From positions 1 to 54,420 of the forward strand of contig JBFWYO010000019.1 of assembly GCA_050186335.1 (NCBI GenBank): a stretch of 54,420 nt of DNA, read 5' to 3'. Made by a program: the position numbers and the translations under genes. Positions 34,446 through 43,071 of this stretch are shown here, in pieces. Numbering within the stretch: the stretch's first letter is position 1; the number at the start of each line of letters is the position of its first letter. Source of the DNA: JBFWYO01 sp050186335 (lineage in GTDB: Bacteria > Pseudomonadota > Alphaproteobacteria > Bin65). The notes under the pieces are model-generated. The model ran no database searches. It was not told the origin of the DNA and worked only from the letters and a program-made list of their open reading frames with translations.

Positions 34446-35273
34446 TTATAACCCGAATCTGTTCCACCACGCGCGTTCTTCGACCGCGGCCAAGGCGCCG
34501 GCCGCGAACTCGGCGCCGATCGATGCCGGCGCGCGCTCCGCCATGCCCAGCCGGCGGCGCAGCCAGCCGCGCCGTTCGCCGATCACGCGCAGCTCGACCT
34601 TTTCGCCGAACCGGTCGCGCAACACGGCGCGCAGCTCGCCGATGCCGTCGATCAGGCCCATCTGCAAGGCCCGCTTGCCGGTCCAGAACTCGCCGCTGAA
34701 CAGTTGTTCCTCGGCCACGCGCAAGCGCTTGCCGCGTCGCCGCCGCACCAGATCCTTGAAACTGTCGTGCATATCGACCTGGATCGCCTTGAGGCGCGCG
34801 ATGTCCTCGGCGTTTTCCGGCCGGAACGGATCGAGCGCGGATTTCCTCTCGCCGGCCGTGTAGACGCGCCGTTCGACGCCGATCTTCTTAAGCAGATCGA
34901 CGAAGCCGAACCCGGCCGAAACCACGCCGATCGAACCGACGATGGAGTTTTCGTTGGCGTAGATTTCGTCGCCCGCGCAGGCCAGCCAATAGCCGCCCGA
35001 GGCCGCCACTTCCTCGCAGAACACCAGCACCGGCACGTCGCGCTCTTCGGCCAGCGCGCGGATGCGCGCGTGGATCAGCGACGACTGCACCGGCGAGCCG
35101 CCCGGCGAATTGACGATCAGCGCCACCGCCTTCAGGCGCTTCTGCCGGAATGCGCGTTCGACGATGCCCCCCAGCCCGCGCAACGACAGCCCGGGGCGCA
35201 ACGGCCCCAACTGGCCGATGACACCGCTCAGGCGCACCACCGAGACAACCGGATGATTGGAGAACAGACCCAT
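34446..35273 (-). CDS. S49 family peptidase (SppA/SohB-like)
   Basis: A 275-residue member of the signal-peptide-peptidase family, with Ser-Lys catalysis. The serine is in EEVAASGGYWLACA and the lysine in GERKSALDPF; the structural motif NSPGGSPVQSS is also present. The start chosen gives MGLFSNHPVVSVVRLSG, typical of the family. An in-frame GTG 78 bases upstream would add a hydrophobic segment (ILAIIVLFGRFMGLF) and tether the protein, so the true start is open. It follows the TrmN6 gene and precedes the PP0621-like gene. Confidence 0.88.
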   Translation of the reverse strand: MGLFSNHPVVSVVRLSGVIGQLGPLRPGLSLRGLGGIVERAFRQKRLKAVALIVNSPGGSPVQSSLIHARIRALAEERDVPVLVFCEEVAASGGYWLACAGDEIYANENSIVGSIGVVSAGFGFVDLLKKIGVERRVYTAGERKSALDPFRPENAEDIARLKAIQVDMHDSFKDLVRRRRGKRLRVAEEQLFSGEFWTGKRALQMGLIDGIGELRAVLRDRFGEKVELRVIGERRGWLRRRLGMAERAPASIGAEFAAGALAAVEERAWWNRFGL

Positions 35274-35383
35274 GAACCGACCAAATAAGACAATGATGGC
35301 CAAAATAGGCGAGTCGGCGGCTTTTGCCAAATGGTGCGGAACGGGGCCCACGCGCCTTCGGGCCGCGATCGGTTATCGAGCCG

Positions 35384-36331
35384 TCAACCCAGATCGATGC
35401 CCTTCGCGTGGCGGATCACATCTTCGGCCAGGGGTGTCAGGCTGCCGTCCTGGTTGTGCACGACCAGGCCAGGCAGCAGATGCAGCTTGCCCTTCGATGC
35501 CTTGGTCGCCTGCACCAGCACGCGCTTGGCCTGCGTGTCGACCTTCGGCCAGAGCGGGAACACGGTGGCGTCGCCCGCCGCACCCTCCAGCAACGACAGG
35601 ATTTCCGCCAGACGATCCGCGCGATGAACCAACGTGATGGTGCCACGATCCTTCACCCGCCGCAGCGCGACGCCGATCCAGTCGGCCAGTTTCGCCTCGC
35701 CTTCGGTGTGGGCGGCGGCGCGCAGCGCGTTGGCGGAGGCGCGCGTGGCATCGGCGTCGTGGAACGGCGGGTTCATCATCACGTGATCGAACTGGCGCTG
35801 CGCGACCGCCGGCGGCGGCCGCAGGATATCGCCGGTCACGAAACGCACGCGGTCGGCGAAATTGTTGGCGCCCGCGTTCTCCGTTGCGAAATCGGCGAGC
35901 GAATCGTGCAACTCGAGCCCGACGATCTCGACTCCCGCGCAGCGCGCCGCCAGGCACAGCGCTGCGGCGCCGACGCCGCTGCCCGCGTCGAGTACGATCT
36001 CGCCCGGTTTCGGCGCCACGCATGCGGCCAGGAACACCGCATCCATGGAAATCCGATAGCCGTCGGCCGGCTGGCGCACGATCACGCGCCCGTCGAGCAG
36101 GGCGTCTTCGGTATCGACCGAGGCCGGCCCGTCCGGCCCGCGTTCGAGGATCGCCTTGGCGCGCGCGTGGTGCTCGTCCGCGACCATGGCGCGGCGCGGC
36201 AGGATGCCGATGCTGCCGTCGACCGCCGACGCGTGCTGATCGAGCAGGAACAGCTCGATACCCTCCTCGGCCAGCCGCGCGCGCAACCAAGACAGCATGA
36301 CCAGATCGTTGCTGCGCACCAGTTCCTTCAT
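35384..36331 (-). CDS. DUF2007 domain fused to a TrmN6-type N6-adenine methyltransferase
   Basis: A 315-residue protein of two parts. Residues 1-68 (MKELVRSNDLVMLSWLRARL onward) match the DUF2007 'putative signal transducing' domain, normally a separate small protein. From about residue 70 there is a class I methyltransferase: DALLDGRVIVRQPADGYR, the SAM motif LDAGSGVGAAALCLA and the catalytic NPPF (MMNPPFHD). The second part resembles TrmN6, which methylates A37 of tRNA-Val. The reading frame is continuous. It is divergent from the polyprenyl synthase gene and first in the leftward gene run. Confidence 0.85.
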   Translation of the reverse strand: MKELVRSNDLVMLSWLRARLAEEGIELFLLDQHASAVDGSIGILPRRAMVADEHHARAKAILERGPDGPASVDTEDALLDGRVIVRQPADGYRISMDAVFLAACVAPKPGEIVLDAGSGVGAAALCLAARCAGVEIVGLELHDSLADFATENAGANNFADRVRFVTGDILRPPPAVAQRQFDHVMMNPPFHDADATRASANALRAAAHTEGEAKLADWIGVALRRVKDRGTITLVHRADRLAEILSLLEGAAGDATVFPLWPKVDTQAKRVLVQATKASKGKLHLLPGLVVHNQDGSLTPLAEDVIRHAKGIDLG

Positions 36332-36566
36332 GCCTCGTCCTTCATCCGATCGGCCGCCCGCCGTGCGCGATTTTGCGCACTTGACCCTGCGCGGGAGCCG
36401 CCTAAATTATTGTCGTAACGTGATTTTTTGCCGATTGCCGGGCAATCGTGGCGGGCGCCACCGTAGCCAACGATGCGGCAGAAGCAAAGCGCAATTGAAA
36501 AGCCGCTCCGGTAAACCTTCGGGGGCGGCGGTTGGTTCCCCACTGCAAGAGCCGAGGAGAGCAAGC

Positions 36567-37583
36567 GTGGCCGTTGTCGTCTCCTTCGAACCCGATCGCG
36601 GCAAGCGCGCGTCGCTCGATCTCATCAACGCGCTGGTCGCCGAAGATCTCAAGCAGGTCAATCAGCTGATCGTCACGCGCATGGACAGCCGCGTGTCGCT
36701 GATCCCGCAACTGGCCGGCCACATCGTCGCCGCCGGCGGCAAGCGGCTGCGCCCGATCCTCACGCTTGCCTCGGCGAAACTGTGCAACTACACCGGTTTC
36801 CGGCACATCCAGTTGGCCGCGTGCGTGGAATTCATTCACACCGCGACCTTGCTGCACGACGATGTGGTCGACGAGAGCGATCGGCGGCGCGGCCTGGCGA
36901 CGGCGAACGCCGTGTGGGGCAACAAGGCCTCCGTGCTGGTCGGCGATTTTCTGTTCTCGCGCGCGTTCCAGGTCATGGTCGAAGACGGATCGCTGGAGGT
37001 ACTGCGCATCCTGTCGAACGCGTCGGCGGTGATCGCCGAGGGCGAAGTGCAGCAGTTGATGACCGCGAACGACACCGAAACCAGCGAGCACGCCTATCTC
37101 GAAGTGATCAAGGGCAAGACCGCGACGCTGTTCGCGGCGGCATGCGAAATCGGCGCCGTGGTGGCCGACCGGCCGAAAGCGGAGCAAACCGCGCTCGAAG
37201 GCTATGGGCTGAATATCGGCATCGCGTTCCAATTGATCGACGACATGCTCGATTATTCGGCGCACCAGGCAACGCTCGGCAAGAATGTCGGCGACGATTT
37301 CCGCGAGGGCAAGATCACCCTGCCGGTCATCCTCGCCTATCGGCGCGGCACCAACGAGGAACGCGAATTCTGGCGCCGCACGCTGGAGGAAACCGACCAG
37401 AAGGACGGCGACCTCGAGCACGCCATGGAACTGTTGAAGAAATATCGCACGCTGGAAGACACCGCCGACCGCGCCCGCCATTACGGCGCCATCGCACGCG
37501 ACAGTTTGGGCATTTTCCCCGACGGACCGGCCAAGGCGGCCTTGCTCGACGTGATCGATTTCTCGATCCAGCGCGCCTATTGA
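36567..37583 (+). CDS. ispB: Polyprenyl diphosphate synthase (octaprenyl/decaprenyl type)
   Basis: A 338-residue trans-prenyltransferase that makes the long isoprenoid side chain of ubiquinone. The two aspartate-rich motifs are LLHDDVVDESD and LIDDMLDYS, with GGKRLRPILTL upstream. The start is a GTG preceded at 6 bases by GAGGAG; the frame is open for 90 further codons upstream but without family similarity. Small residues before the first motif suggest a long product, but chain length (C40 or C50) cannot be fixed. It is divergent from the DUF2007-TrmN6 gene. Confidence 0.93.
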   Translation: MAVVVSFEPDRGKRASLDLINALVAEDLKQVNQLIVTRMDSRVSLIPQLAGHIVAAGGKRLRPILTLASAKLCNYTGFRHIQLAACVEFIHTATLLHDDVVDESDRRRGLATANAVWGNKASVLVGDFLFSRAFQVMVEDGSLEVLRILSNASAVIAEGEVQQLMTANDTETSEHAYLEVIKGKTATLFAAACEIGAVVADRPKAEQTALEGYGLNIGIAFQLIDDMLDYSAHQATLGKNVGDDFREGKITLPVILAYRRGTNEEREFWRRTLEETDQKDGDLEHAMELLKKYRTLEDTADRARHYGAIARDSLGIFPDGPAKAALLDVIDFSIQRAY

Positions 37584-37815
37584 TTCTGCCGTTCACGGGG
37601 ATTTGAGGGCACGGCGGCGCGCGGCGCGGCCGTAAGCATGCTTACAGATCCGCCCCGCGTTCCCCCTTCCCGGCTGCATCAAGGCGCGCCGGGCCGGGCC
37701 GGCTGCGGCGCGAACCCCCTGAGGCTCGATGGCACAAAGGTCGATGGCGCAATTTCGCAGCACGCCGCGCGAAAGCCCGGAACGCCGCAGCATACCGGGC
37801 CGTCGGGCGAGGTGC

Positions 37816-39033
37816 ATGCGGTTCGCGCGCACGGCGCTGCTCGTCCTCGCGTTGTTTCCCGCACTGCCGGCTGCGGCCAAAGAGCCGGCCTGCATGGCCA
37901 GCCCCACGCGCGCCTGCATCCTGGCGGACGCGCTGGCTCTGGCGCGCGAAACAAGCGACGTGCTGGAGCGCGGCATGAATTTTTTGGCGATCGCGCAGAC
38001 CGCCAAACGCGCCGATCTGATCGCTGCCGCGCAATCGCTGCGTCCGGCGCTCGTAGGCCCTTGGCGCCACGCCCAATTGGGGCGCGAAATCGCCCGCGTG
38101 CAGGCGGCGCTTGGCCACACGGCCGAGGCGCTGGTTACGGCGGATACGATCCGGGATCCGAGGGTGCGCGTCGAAGCCCTGACCGACATCGCCGCCGCGA
38201 CCCGCGATGCAACATTGCTTGCGCGGGCGCGCGAGATCGCCGCCACTATCCGAGCGCGCGATTGGGAAAGTTTCCATCAGCGCCGCAACGCGTTTACCGC
38301 GATCGCCACCACCGCCGCAACGATCAGCCACGCCGACACGGCGTTGGAAGTTTGCCGGCAAGTTTTCGACGAGTCCGGGTATTTCAGCTGTTTCGAGGAC
38401 ATTCTTCGGATCTTCGCCGACGCCGGAAATTTCCCCGACGCGTGGCGTGCACTGCAGCCGATGGACGCCGAATATGCGCGCAACGCCGGTCTTGCGATCG
38501 TCGCCCACGCGCTGATCGAGGCCAAACGCGCCGACGAAGCGCGCGAGATCGCGGGGCGCATCACCTATCTGACGACGCGCAGTTACGTTTTGGCGCATAT
38601 CGCGGCCGAAGCGAAAGACCTAGCCCGGCTGCGCGAGATTTCGCTGGCGGTGTACCAGGCCTATCACAAGCCCAACACCGACAATCCGCATCACGGCGCC
38701 TATATGATCCGCTTCGGCAGAATAATCGCGCGCGCCGGCTTCGACGACGAGGCGATGAAGTACGCATCCAACGATTCCGTGCGCCCCTATATATTGCTCG
38801 GCCTGATCGACAACCGGATCGAGCGCGGCGCATGGAGCGAGGCCGCCGCGTTCCTGGCGCAGATTCCGAGCGACGGCTGGGCCGACGTCAAGCTTGACCT
38901 GGGCCGCAAGATTCTGGTCGCACTGACCCGGGCGGGCCGCCCGGCCGACGCTGCGCGGGCGGGGCGCGCGATGCTGCCGGACCACAGGGTACCGGCGCTG
39001 ATGTTGATTTATGGCGCGATTGCCGACCCGTAG
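37816..39033 (+). CDS. Secreted alpha-helical repeat protein, function unknown
   Basis: A 405-residue protein with a Sec signal peptide (MRFARTALLVLALFPALPAAA, cleavage after Ala-Ala-Ala). The mature part is a string of helix pairs rich in Ala/Arg with recurrent ARxIA, RADEAREIAGRI and SYVLAHIAAEA patterns, like TPR or similar solenoids. No enzyme motif is seen. In the signal-peptide start an ATG follows GAGG; an upstream in-frame ATG adds an arginine-rich stretch. It probably serves as a periplasmic scaffold. It is 232 bases after the polyprenyl synthase. Confidence 0.65.
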   Translation: MRFARTALLVLALFPALPAAAKEPACMASPTRACILADALALARETSDVLERGMNFLAIAQTAKRADLIAAAQSLRPALVGPWRHAQLGREIARVQAALGHTAEALVTADTIRDPRVRVEALTDIAAATRDATLLARAREIAATIRARDWESFHQRRNAFTAIATTAATISHADTALEVCRQVFDESGYFSCFEDILRIFADAGNFPDAWRALQPMDAEYARNAGLAIVAHALIEAKRADEAREIAGRITYLTTRSYVLAHIAAEAKDLARLREISLAVYQAYHKPNTDNPHHGAYMIRFGRIIARAGFDDEAMKYASNDSVRPYILLGLIDNRIERGAWSEAAAFLAQIPSDGWADVKLDLGRKILVALTRAGRPADAARAGRAMLPDHRVPALMLIYGAIADP

Positions 39034-39124
39034 GGCATCCCTGCGGCAAACCTGCAAGGGACTGGAATTCGCCGGCCTTCCGCCTTGCACCCTCCCCCCG
39101 GCATCGCTATAACCACCGCCCGGT

Positions 39125-39201
39125 CGGAGTGTAGCTCAGCCTGGTAGAGCACTACGTTCGGGACGTAGGGGTCGGAGGTTCGAATCCTCTCACTCCGACC
39201 A
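39125..39201 (+). tRNA. tRNA-Pro (anticodon CGG)
   Basis: A 77-base cloverleaf with encoded CCA. The acceptor stem CGGAGTG pairs with CACTCCG, the D arm contains TAGCTCAGCCTGGTAGAGC, the anticodon stem CTACG/CGTAG encloses TTCGGGA with anticodon CGG, and the T arm is GGAGGTTCGAATCCTCT-like. It reads Pro CCG codons. Confidence 0.97.
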
Positions 39202-39441
39202 GTGTTCCCGGCTGTCCTCAAGACAGCAATTCGGCACCGTATAAGCGCCAGCCCGGCATGTCGTGCAAGGGCCCGGCGCGCCGGTCCGCCGATCGCCGAA
39301 TGCCGAGCTGTCCCGCCGCGGTTGGCGGACGAATCCCGGGCCCGGCAGCGCCATGATCCGCCATCGCCACCCCGGCACGAAGTTTGTCGCGGTGCGCGCC
39401 GTTCCACCCGCCGCCGCAGCGGCATTCGCAGCAAGGCCCCG

Positions 39442-40701
39442 ATGAATCAAAACCTTGTGCGTTTGATCGCCGCAGCCGTGGCCGGTTTGGTCGCGATCGC
39501 CGGCATCGTGTATGCCATCGTCGGCGACTCCGGCAGCAAGGCTCCCGCGCCGACGGCTGCAACAAAAGCGCCGCCGAACCCGACGCCCCCGCAGCCAGCA
39601 CAAACACGACCGACGCCGCCGCCGCAACCGGCCACGCCGCCGGCCAGCGCGCAGCCGACACCGCCACCGGTCGTGGCGCTGCCCGCAACGCCGCCGCCCG
39701 CCGCCGATACCCAACCGCCGACGCTGCCCGGGCCGGCCAACCAATGGCGCATGGCCAGCACCTATCCCTCGCAGCTGCCGCAGTACGGCACGCTCGGCCG
39801 CAAATTCGTCGCCAAGATCAACCGCATCGGCAATGGCGCGCTGCAATTCACCTACGAGGAACCGGGCAACCTGATTTCGCCGACCGACTGTCTGGCCGCC
39901 GTGGGCCAAGGCAAGGTGCGCGCCTGCTGGTCCTCGCCGACCCATTGGTATGGCAAGGAGCCGGCGCTGAACCTGTTCGGCGGCGCGCCGTTCGGCCCGG
40001 GTGCGGCGGAATACGCGGCGTGGTTGTATTACGGCGGCGGCCGCGAGTTGCTCGACGAGATTTACGCGCGCCACGGCGTCAAATCGATCATTTGCGGCAT
40101 CGTGACGCCCGAGGCCGGCGGATGGTTCCTCAAGGAGATCGCCAAGGTCGAGGATCTCAAGGATCTACGCATCCGCATCGGCGGGCTGGGGTCGCGCGTG
40201 ATCGCCAAGTTGGGCGCGCAGCCACAAATGCTGAAGGGCAGTGAGATCGCCGACGCCTTCAGGGACAATAAACTGGACGCCGCGGAGTATTCGATTCCGG
40301 CGATCGACTTCGGCCTGGGGATGAACAAGCTGGCGCCGTTCTACTATTTCCCCGGCTGGCATCAGCAGACGGCGCTGCTTGAAATTCTGGTCAACCGGAA
40401 GTCCTGGGAGACGGTGCCGGAACGCGACAAGGCGTTGATCGAGCTGGCCTGCGGCGACAATTTCCGCGAAGGCTTGGCCGAGGGCGAAGCCCTGCAGGCG
40501 CAGGCGCTGCGCGAGCTTGAGGCCAAGGGCGCCAAGATCCGCCGCCTGCCGCCAGACGTGCTCAAGGCGCTGAGCGCCGCGTGGCTCGACATCGCCAAGG
40601 AAGAAGCCGCGTCCGATCCCGCATTCAAGCGCGTGTGGGACGCCTATTCCTCGTTCCGCACTGAATATCAGCTTTGGCGCTCGATGGGCGTCATCGAGTA
40701 G
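39442..40701 (+). CDS. Membrane-anchored TRAP-type (DctP family) substrate-binding protein
   Basis: A 419-residue protein. Residues 6-27 (LVRLIAAAVAGLVAIAGIVYAI) form one membrane segment, followed by a Pro/Ala/Thr linker of about 70 residues and a DctP-like binding domain from about residue 100 (WRMASTYPSQLPQYG, WYGKEPALNLFGGAPFG, DLRIRIGGLGSRV, EYSIPAIDFGLGMN). TRAP binding proteins that take 2-oxo acids (TakP) are the closest by eye. Most are free in the periplasm; the linker suggests this one is tethered. No DctQ or DctM gene is nearby. Confidence 0.85.
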   Translation: MNQNLVRLIAAAVAGLVAIAGIVYAIVGDSGSKAPAPTAATKAPPNPTPPQPAQTRPTPPPQPATPPASAQPTPPPVVALPATPPPAADTQPPTLPGPANQWRMASTYPSQLPQYGTLGRKFVAKINRIGNGALQFTYEEPGNLISPTDCLAAVGQGKVRACWSSPTHWYGKEPALNLFGGAPFGPGAAEYAAWLYYGGGRELLDEIYARHGVKSIICGIVTPEAGGWFLKEIAKVEDLKDLRIRIGGLGSRVIAKLGAQPQMLKGSEIADAFRDNKLDAAEYSIPAIDFGLGMNKLAPFYYFPGWHQQTALLEILVNRKSWETVPERDKALIELACGDNFREGLAEGEALQAQALRELEAKGAKIRRLPPDVLKALSAAWLDIAKEEAASDPAFKRVWDAYSSFRTEYQLWRSMGVIE

Positions 40702-40729
40702 CGCGCGAAGGTCGCAGTACCTCGCGCGG

Positions 40730-40862
40730 GGCCCATCCTTCGATACGCGTCCTGTTCGCTTCGCTTCAGGCCGCTACTCAGGATGAGGTTTTTTTTGACC
40801 GCCTCAAACTCTTAGCCTCATCCTGAGTAGCGCGTCGTTACGCGCGTATCGAAGGATGGGCC
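40730..40862. repeat. Palindromic intergenic element, copy 3 of 3
   Basis: A 133-bp copy lying between two convergent genes. The outer arms GGCCCATCCTTCGATACGCG and complement are perfect, as are the inner arms ACTCAGGATGAGG / CCTCATCCTGAGT. The left half has a longer insert with CCTG ... CAGG pairing; the right half is GCGCGT-CGTT-ACGCGC. The T-rich and A-rich centre (GGTTTTTTTTGACC) could also help terminate transcription. Confidence 0.9.
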
Positions 40863-40874
40863 ACGCGCACGCCC

Positions 40875-41630
40875 TCACCGCCCCGGCTTGCGCACCCTGA
40901 CTGGTGCGCCGCGCGCGCGGTCCAATAATGTTTTGATGCGCGCGATCTGATCGTCGATGGAAATTTCGATCTCCGACGTCACCTCCAGGCGACGATCCTC
41001 GAACACGTCGACGGCGGGATAACGCCGGCTCCATTCCGCAATCGTGGCATCGCGCGCGCGCAGCAGTTCGACGATCTGCGGGCGGAACAGCCGCAGCATG
41101 GCGCCGATCCAGCGATTGACCGGCCATGATGGGCGCGCGAGGTCGATCTCGAAGAAATCCAGCATCTTGATGACGTCGGGCGCCGCATACCAGACCTCGC
41201 CGGTCACCCAACGGTTGGTGGTGAACAACCCCAACGGCATGCCGAACTTGTCCATCGAGATGCCGACGATATGGCTGAGCGCGTCGTTGAGGTCTTTCGG
41301 CGGCGCATAATCCGGCACGCTTGCGGGGACGACCCCCTTCGGCATGCCTTTCGGCCTTAGGAAGGTGTGGAAGTGCCCGTGTTCGTTCGGCCGATCGCCC
41401 GCCGCGTGCGCGTGATAATAATACTGCGCATGGGTTTCCGAGTCGTACACGTCGCCTTTGGGAAAATGCTCCCACTCGTAGAATTTGCCTTGCTCGCGCA
41501 ATAGCTCGCCGACCAGATTGTCGCCGCTCTTGCTCAACACGCGGATACAGTTGGCCGCTTCCTCGCCGGCCTCGGCCAGCGCTTCCAGATCGTCGCGCGG
41601 CAGTTTCGCGAGAGTCTGCGCCTGGTTCAT
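40875..41630 (-). CDS. DUF6969-like conserved protein
   Basis: A 251-residue soluble protein that I match, from memory, to DUF6969. Conserved blocks are FYEWEHFPKGDVYD, HAQYYYHAHAAGDRPNEHGH and FHTFLRPKGMP, rich in His, Tyr and acidic residues and suggestive of a metal or carbohydrate site. The second half contains TTNRWVTGEVWYAA. It overlaps the aminotransferase stop by 4 bases (ATGA), so the two are coexpressed. Function is unknown. Confidence 0.7.
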   Translation of the reverse strand: MNQAQTLAKLPRDDLEALAEAGEEAANCIRVLSKSGDNLVGELLREQGKFYEWEHFPKGDVYDSETHAQYYYHAHAAGDRPNEHGHFHTFLRPKGMPKGVVPASVPDYAPPKDLNDALSHIVGISMDKFGMPLGLFTTNRWVTGEVWYAAPDVIKMLDFFEIDLARPSWPVNRWIGAMLRLFRPQIVELLRARDATIAEWSRRYPAVDVFEDRRLEVTSEIEISIDDQIARIKTLLDRARGAPVRVRKPGR

Positions 41631-42964
41631 GCGCCGATATCCAGTAACGCCGCTTCGACCGCTCCACCCAGCCGGTCGACGATGTCGCGGATGTCCTTTT
41701 CCGCGACGATGAAAGGCGGCGCCAGCATCGCGTGATCGCCGGACTTGCCGTCGACCACGCCGCCCATCGGATAGCAGATCAGCCCGCGCGTCATCGCCTG
41801 CTGTTTGATGCGGGCGGCGAGCTTCAGGCTACCGTCGAACGGCTCCTTGGTGGTGCGGTTCTTGACCAGTTCGATCGCCTGAAACAGCCCGCGCCCGCGA
41901 ATATCGCCGACATGGCGGTGATTGCCGAAGCGCTCGGTCAACGCCGTTTCGAGCACGGCACCCTGTCTGCGCACGTTGTCGAGCAGATTGTCTTCCCGGA
42001 TCACGCGTTGCACCTCGAGCGCCGCGGCGCACGCCACGGCGTGACCGACATATGTCTGCCCGTGCTGGAAATAGCCCGAGCCGCCGACGATCGCATCGAA
42101 AATCTGTCGTGTGCATAGCGTGGCGCCGATCGCCTGGTAGCCGGCGCCGAGCCCTTTCGCGATGCACAGAATATCGGGTGCCGTGCCGTCCTGCGTGCAG
42201 GCATGCAGCGTGCCGGTGCGGCCCATGCCGCACATGACTTCGTCGAAGATCAGCAGCAGCCCGTGGCGGTCGCAGATCTCGCGCACCCGGCGGAAATAGC
42301 CGGGCGCCGGCGGCACCGCGCCCAATGTTGCGCCGACCACCGGCTCGCAGATGAAGGCCGCGACGTTCTCGGCGCCCAGATCGAGGATGGCGTTTTCCAG
42401 CTCGTCGGCCGCGCGCCGGCCGTAGGCTTCGTCGGATTCCCCTTCAGCCTGAAAACGATAGGCATAACAAGGCGATATGTGACGCACTCCGGGCGCCAGG
42501 ATCGCCTCGAACGGCGCCCGGCGCCAGAAATTGCCGCCCACGGCCAAGGCGCCCAGCGTGTTGCCGTGATAGCTCTGGCGCCGGGAAATGAAAAACCTTC
42601 GGCTTGGGGCGCCGCGTTCGACATGAAACTGGCGGGCCAGCTTGAGCGCCGCTTCGACCGCCTCGGACCCGCTGGAGACGAAATAGACCTTGTCCAACGC
42701 GCCCGGCGCGTGTGCGACAAGCTCGTCCGCCAACGCTTCCATCGGTGCATTCGTGAAGAAACCGGTATGGGCAAAGGACAATCGTTCCGCTTGCGCCTGG
42801 ATGGCGGCGATGACCCGCGCATTCGAGTGGCCGAGGCAGGACACCGCCGCGCCACCCGATGCGTCGATGTAGCGTTTGCCGTCGCGGTCGACGATCCAGA
42901 TGCCGTCCCCGCGATCGGCCAACGGCAAATCGGCATGAGGGGCGCGGTGGAATACGTGGGTCAT
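41627..42964 (-). CDS. Class III PLP-dependent aminotransferase
   Basis: A 445-residue aminotransferase of the omega-amino-acid/beta-alanine type. YFVSSGSEAVEAALKLAR binds PLP phosphate, LIFDEVMCGMGRTG carries the ring-binding Asp, and the Schiff-base lysine is in LCIAKGLGAGYQ. Length is normal. The ATG opens MTHVFHRAPHADLPLADRG, typical of the family. The amino donor is not predictable; beta-amino acids, polyamines and taurine are candidates. It is divergent from apt and followed immediately by the DUF6969-like gene. Confidence 0.9.
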   Translation of the reverse strand: MTHVFHRAPHADLPLADRGDGIWIVDRDGKRYIDASGGAAVSCLGHSNARVIAAIQAQAERLSFAHTGFFTNAPMEALADELVAHAPGALDKVYFVSSGSEAVEAALKLARQFHVERGAPSRRFFISRRQSYHGNTLGALAVGGNFWRRAPFEAILAPGVRHISPCYAYRFQAEGESDEAYGRRAADELENAILDLGAENVAAFICEPVVGATLGAVPPAPGYFRRVREICDRHGLLLIFDEVMCGMGRTGTLHACTQDGTAPDILCIAKGLGAGYQAIGATLCTRQIFDAIVGGSGYFQHGQTYVGHAVACAAALEVQRVIREDNLLDNVRRQGAVLETALTERFGNHRHVGDIRGRGLFQAIELVKNRTTKEPFDGSLKLAARIKQQAMTRGLICYPMGGVVDGKSGDHAMLAPPFIVAEKDIRDIVDRLGGAVEAALLDIGA

Positions 42965-43071
42965 GCGAGCATGGTGGCGGGCGTGGCGGCGGGCGTGGTT
43001 GCCGGCTTGCTTGGTTGCGGCAAATTGCCTAGCTTCCGCGTGCCGCAATTTCGAGCCTAGCAGGGGAGCCA

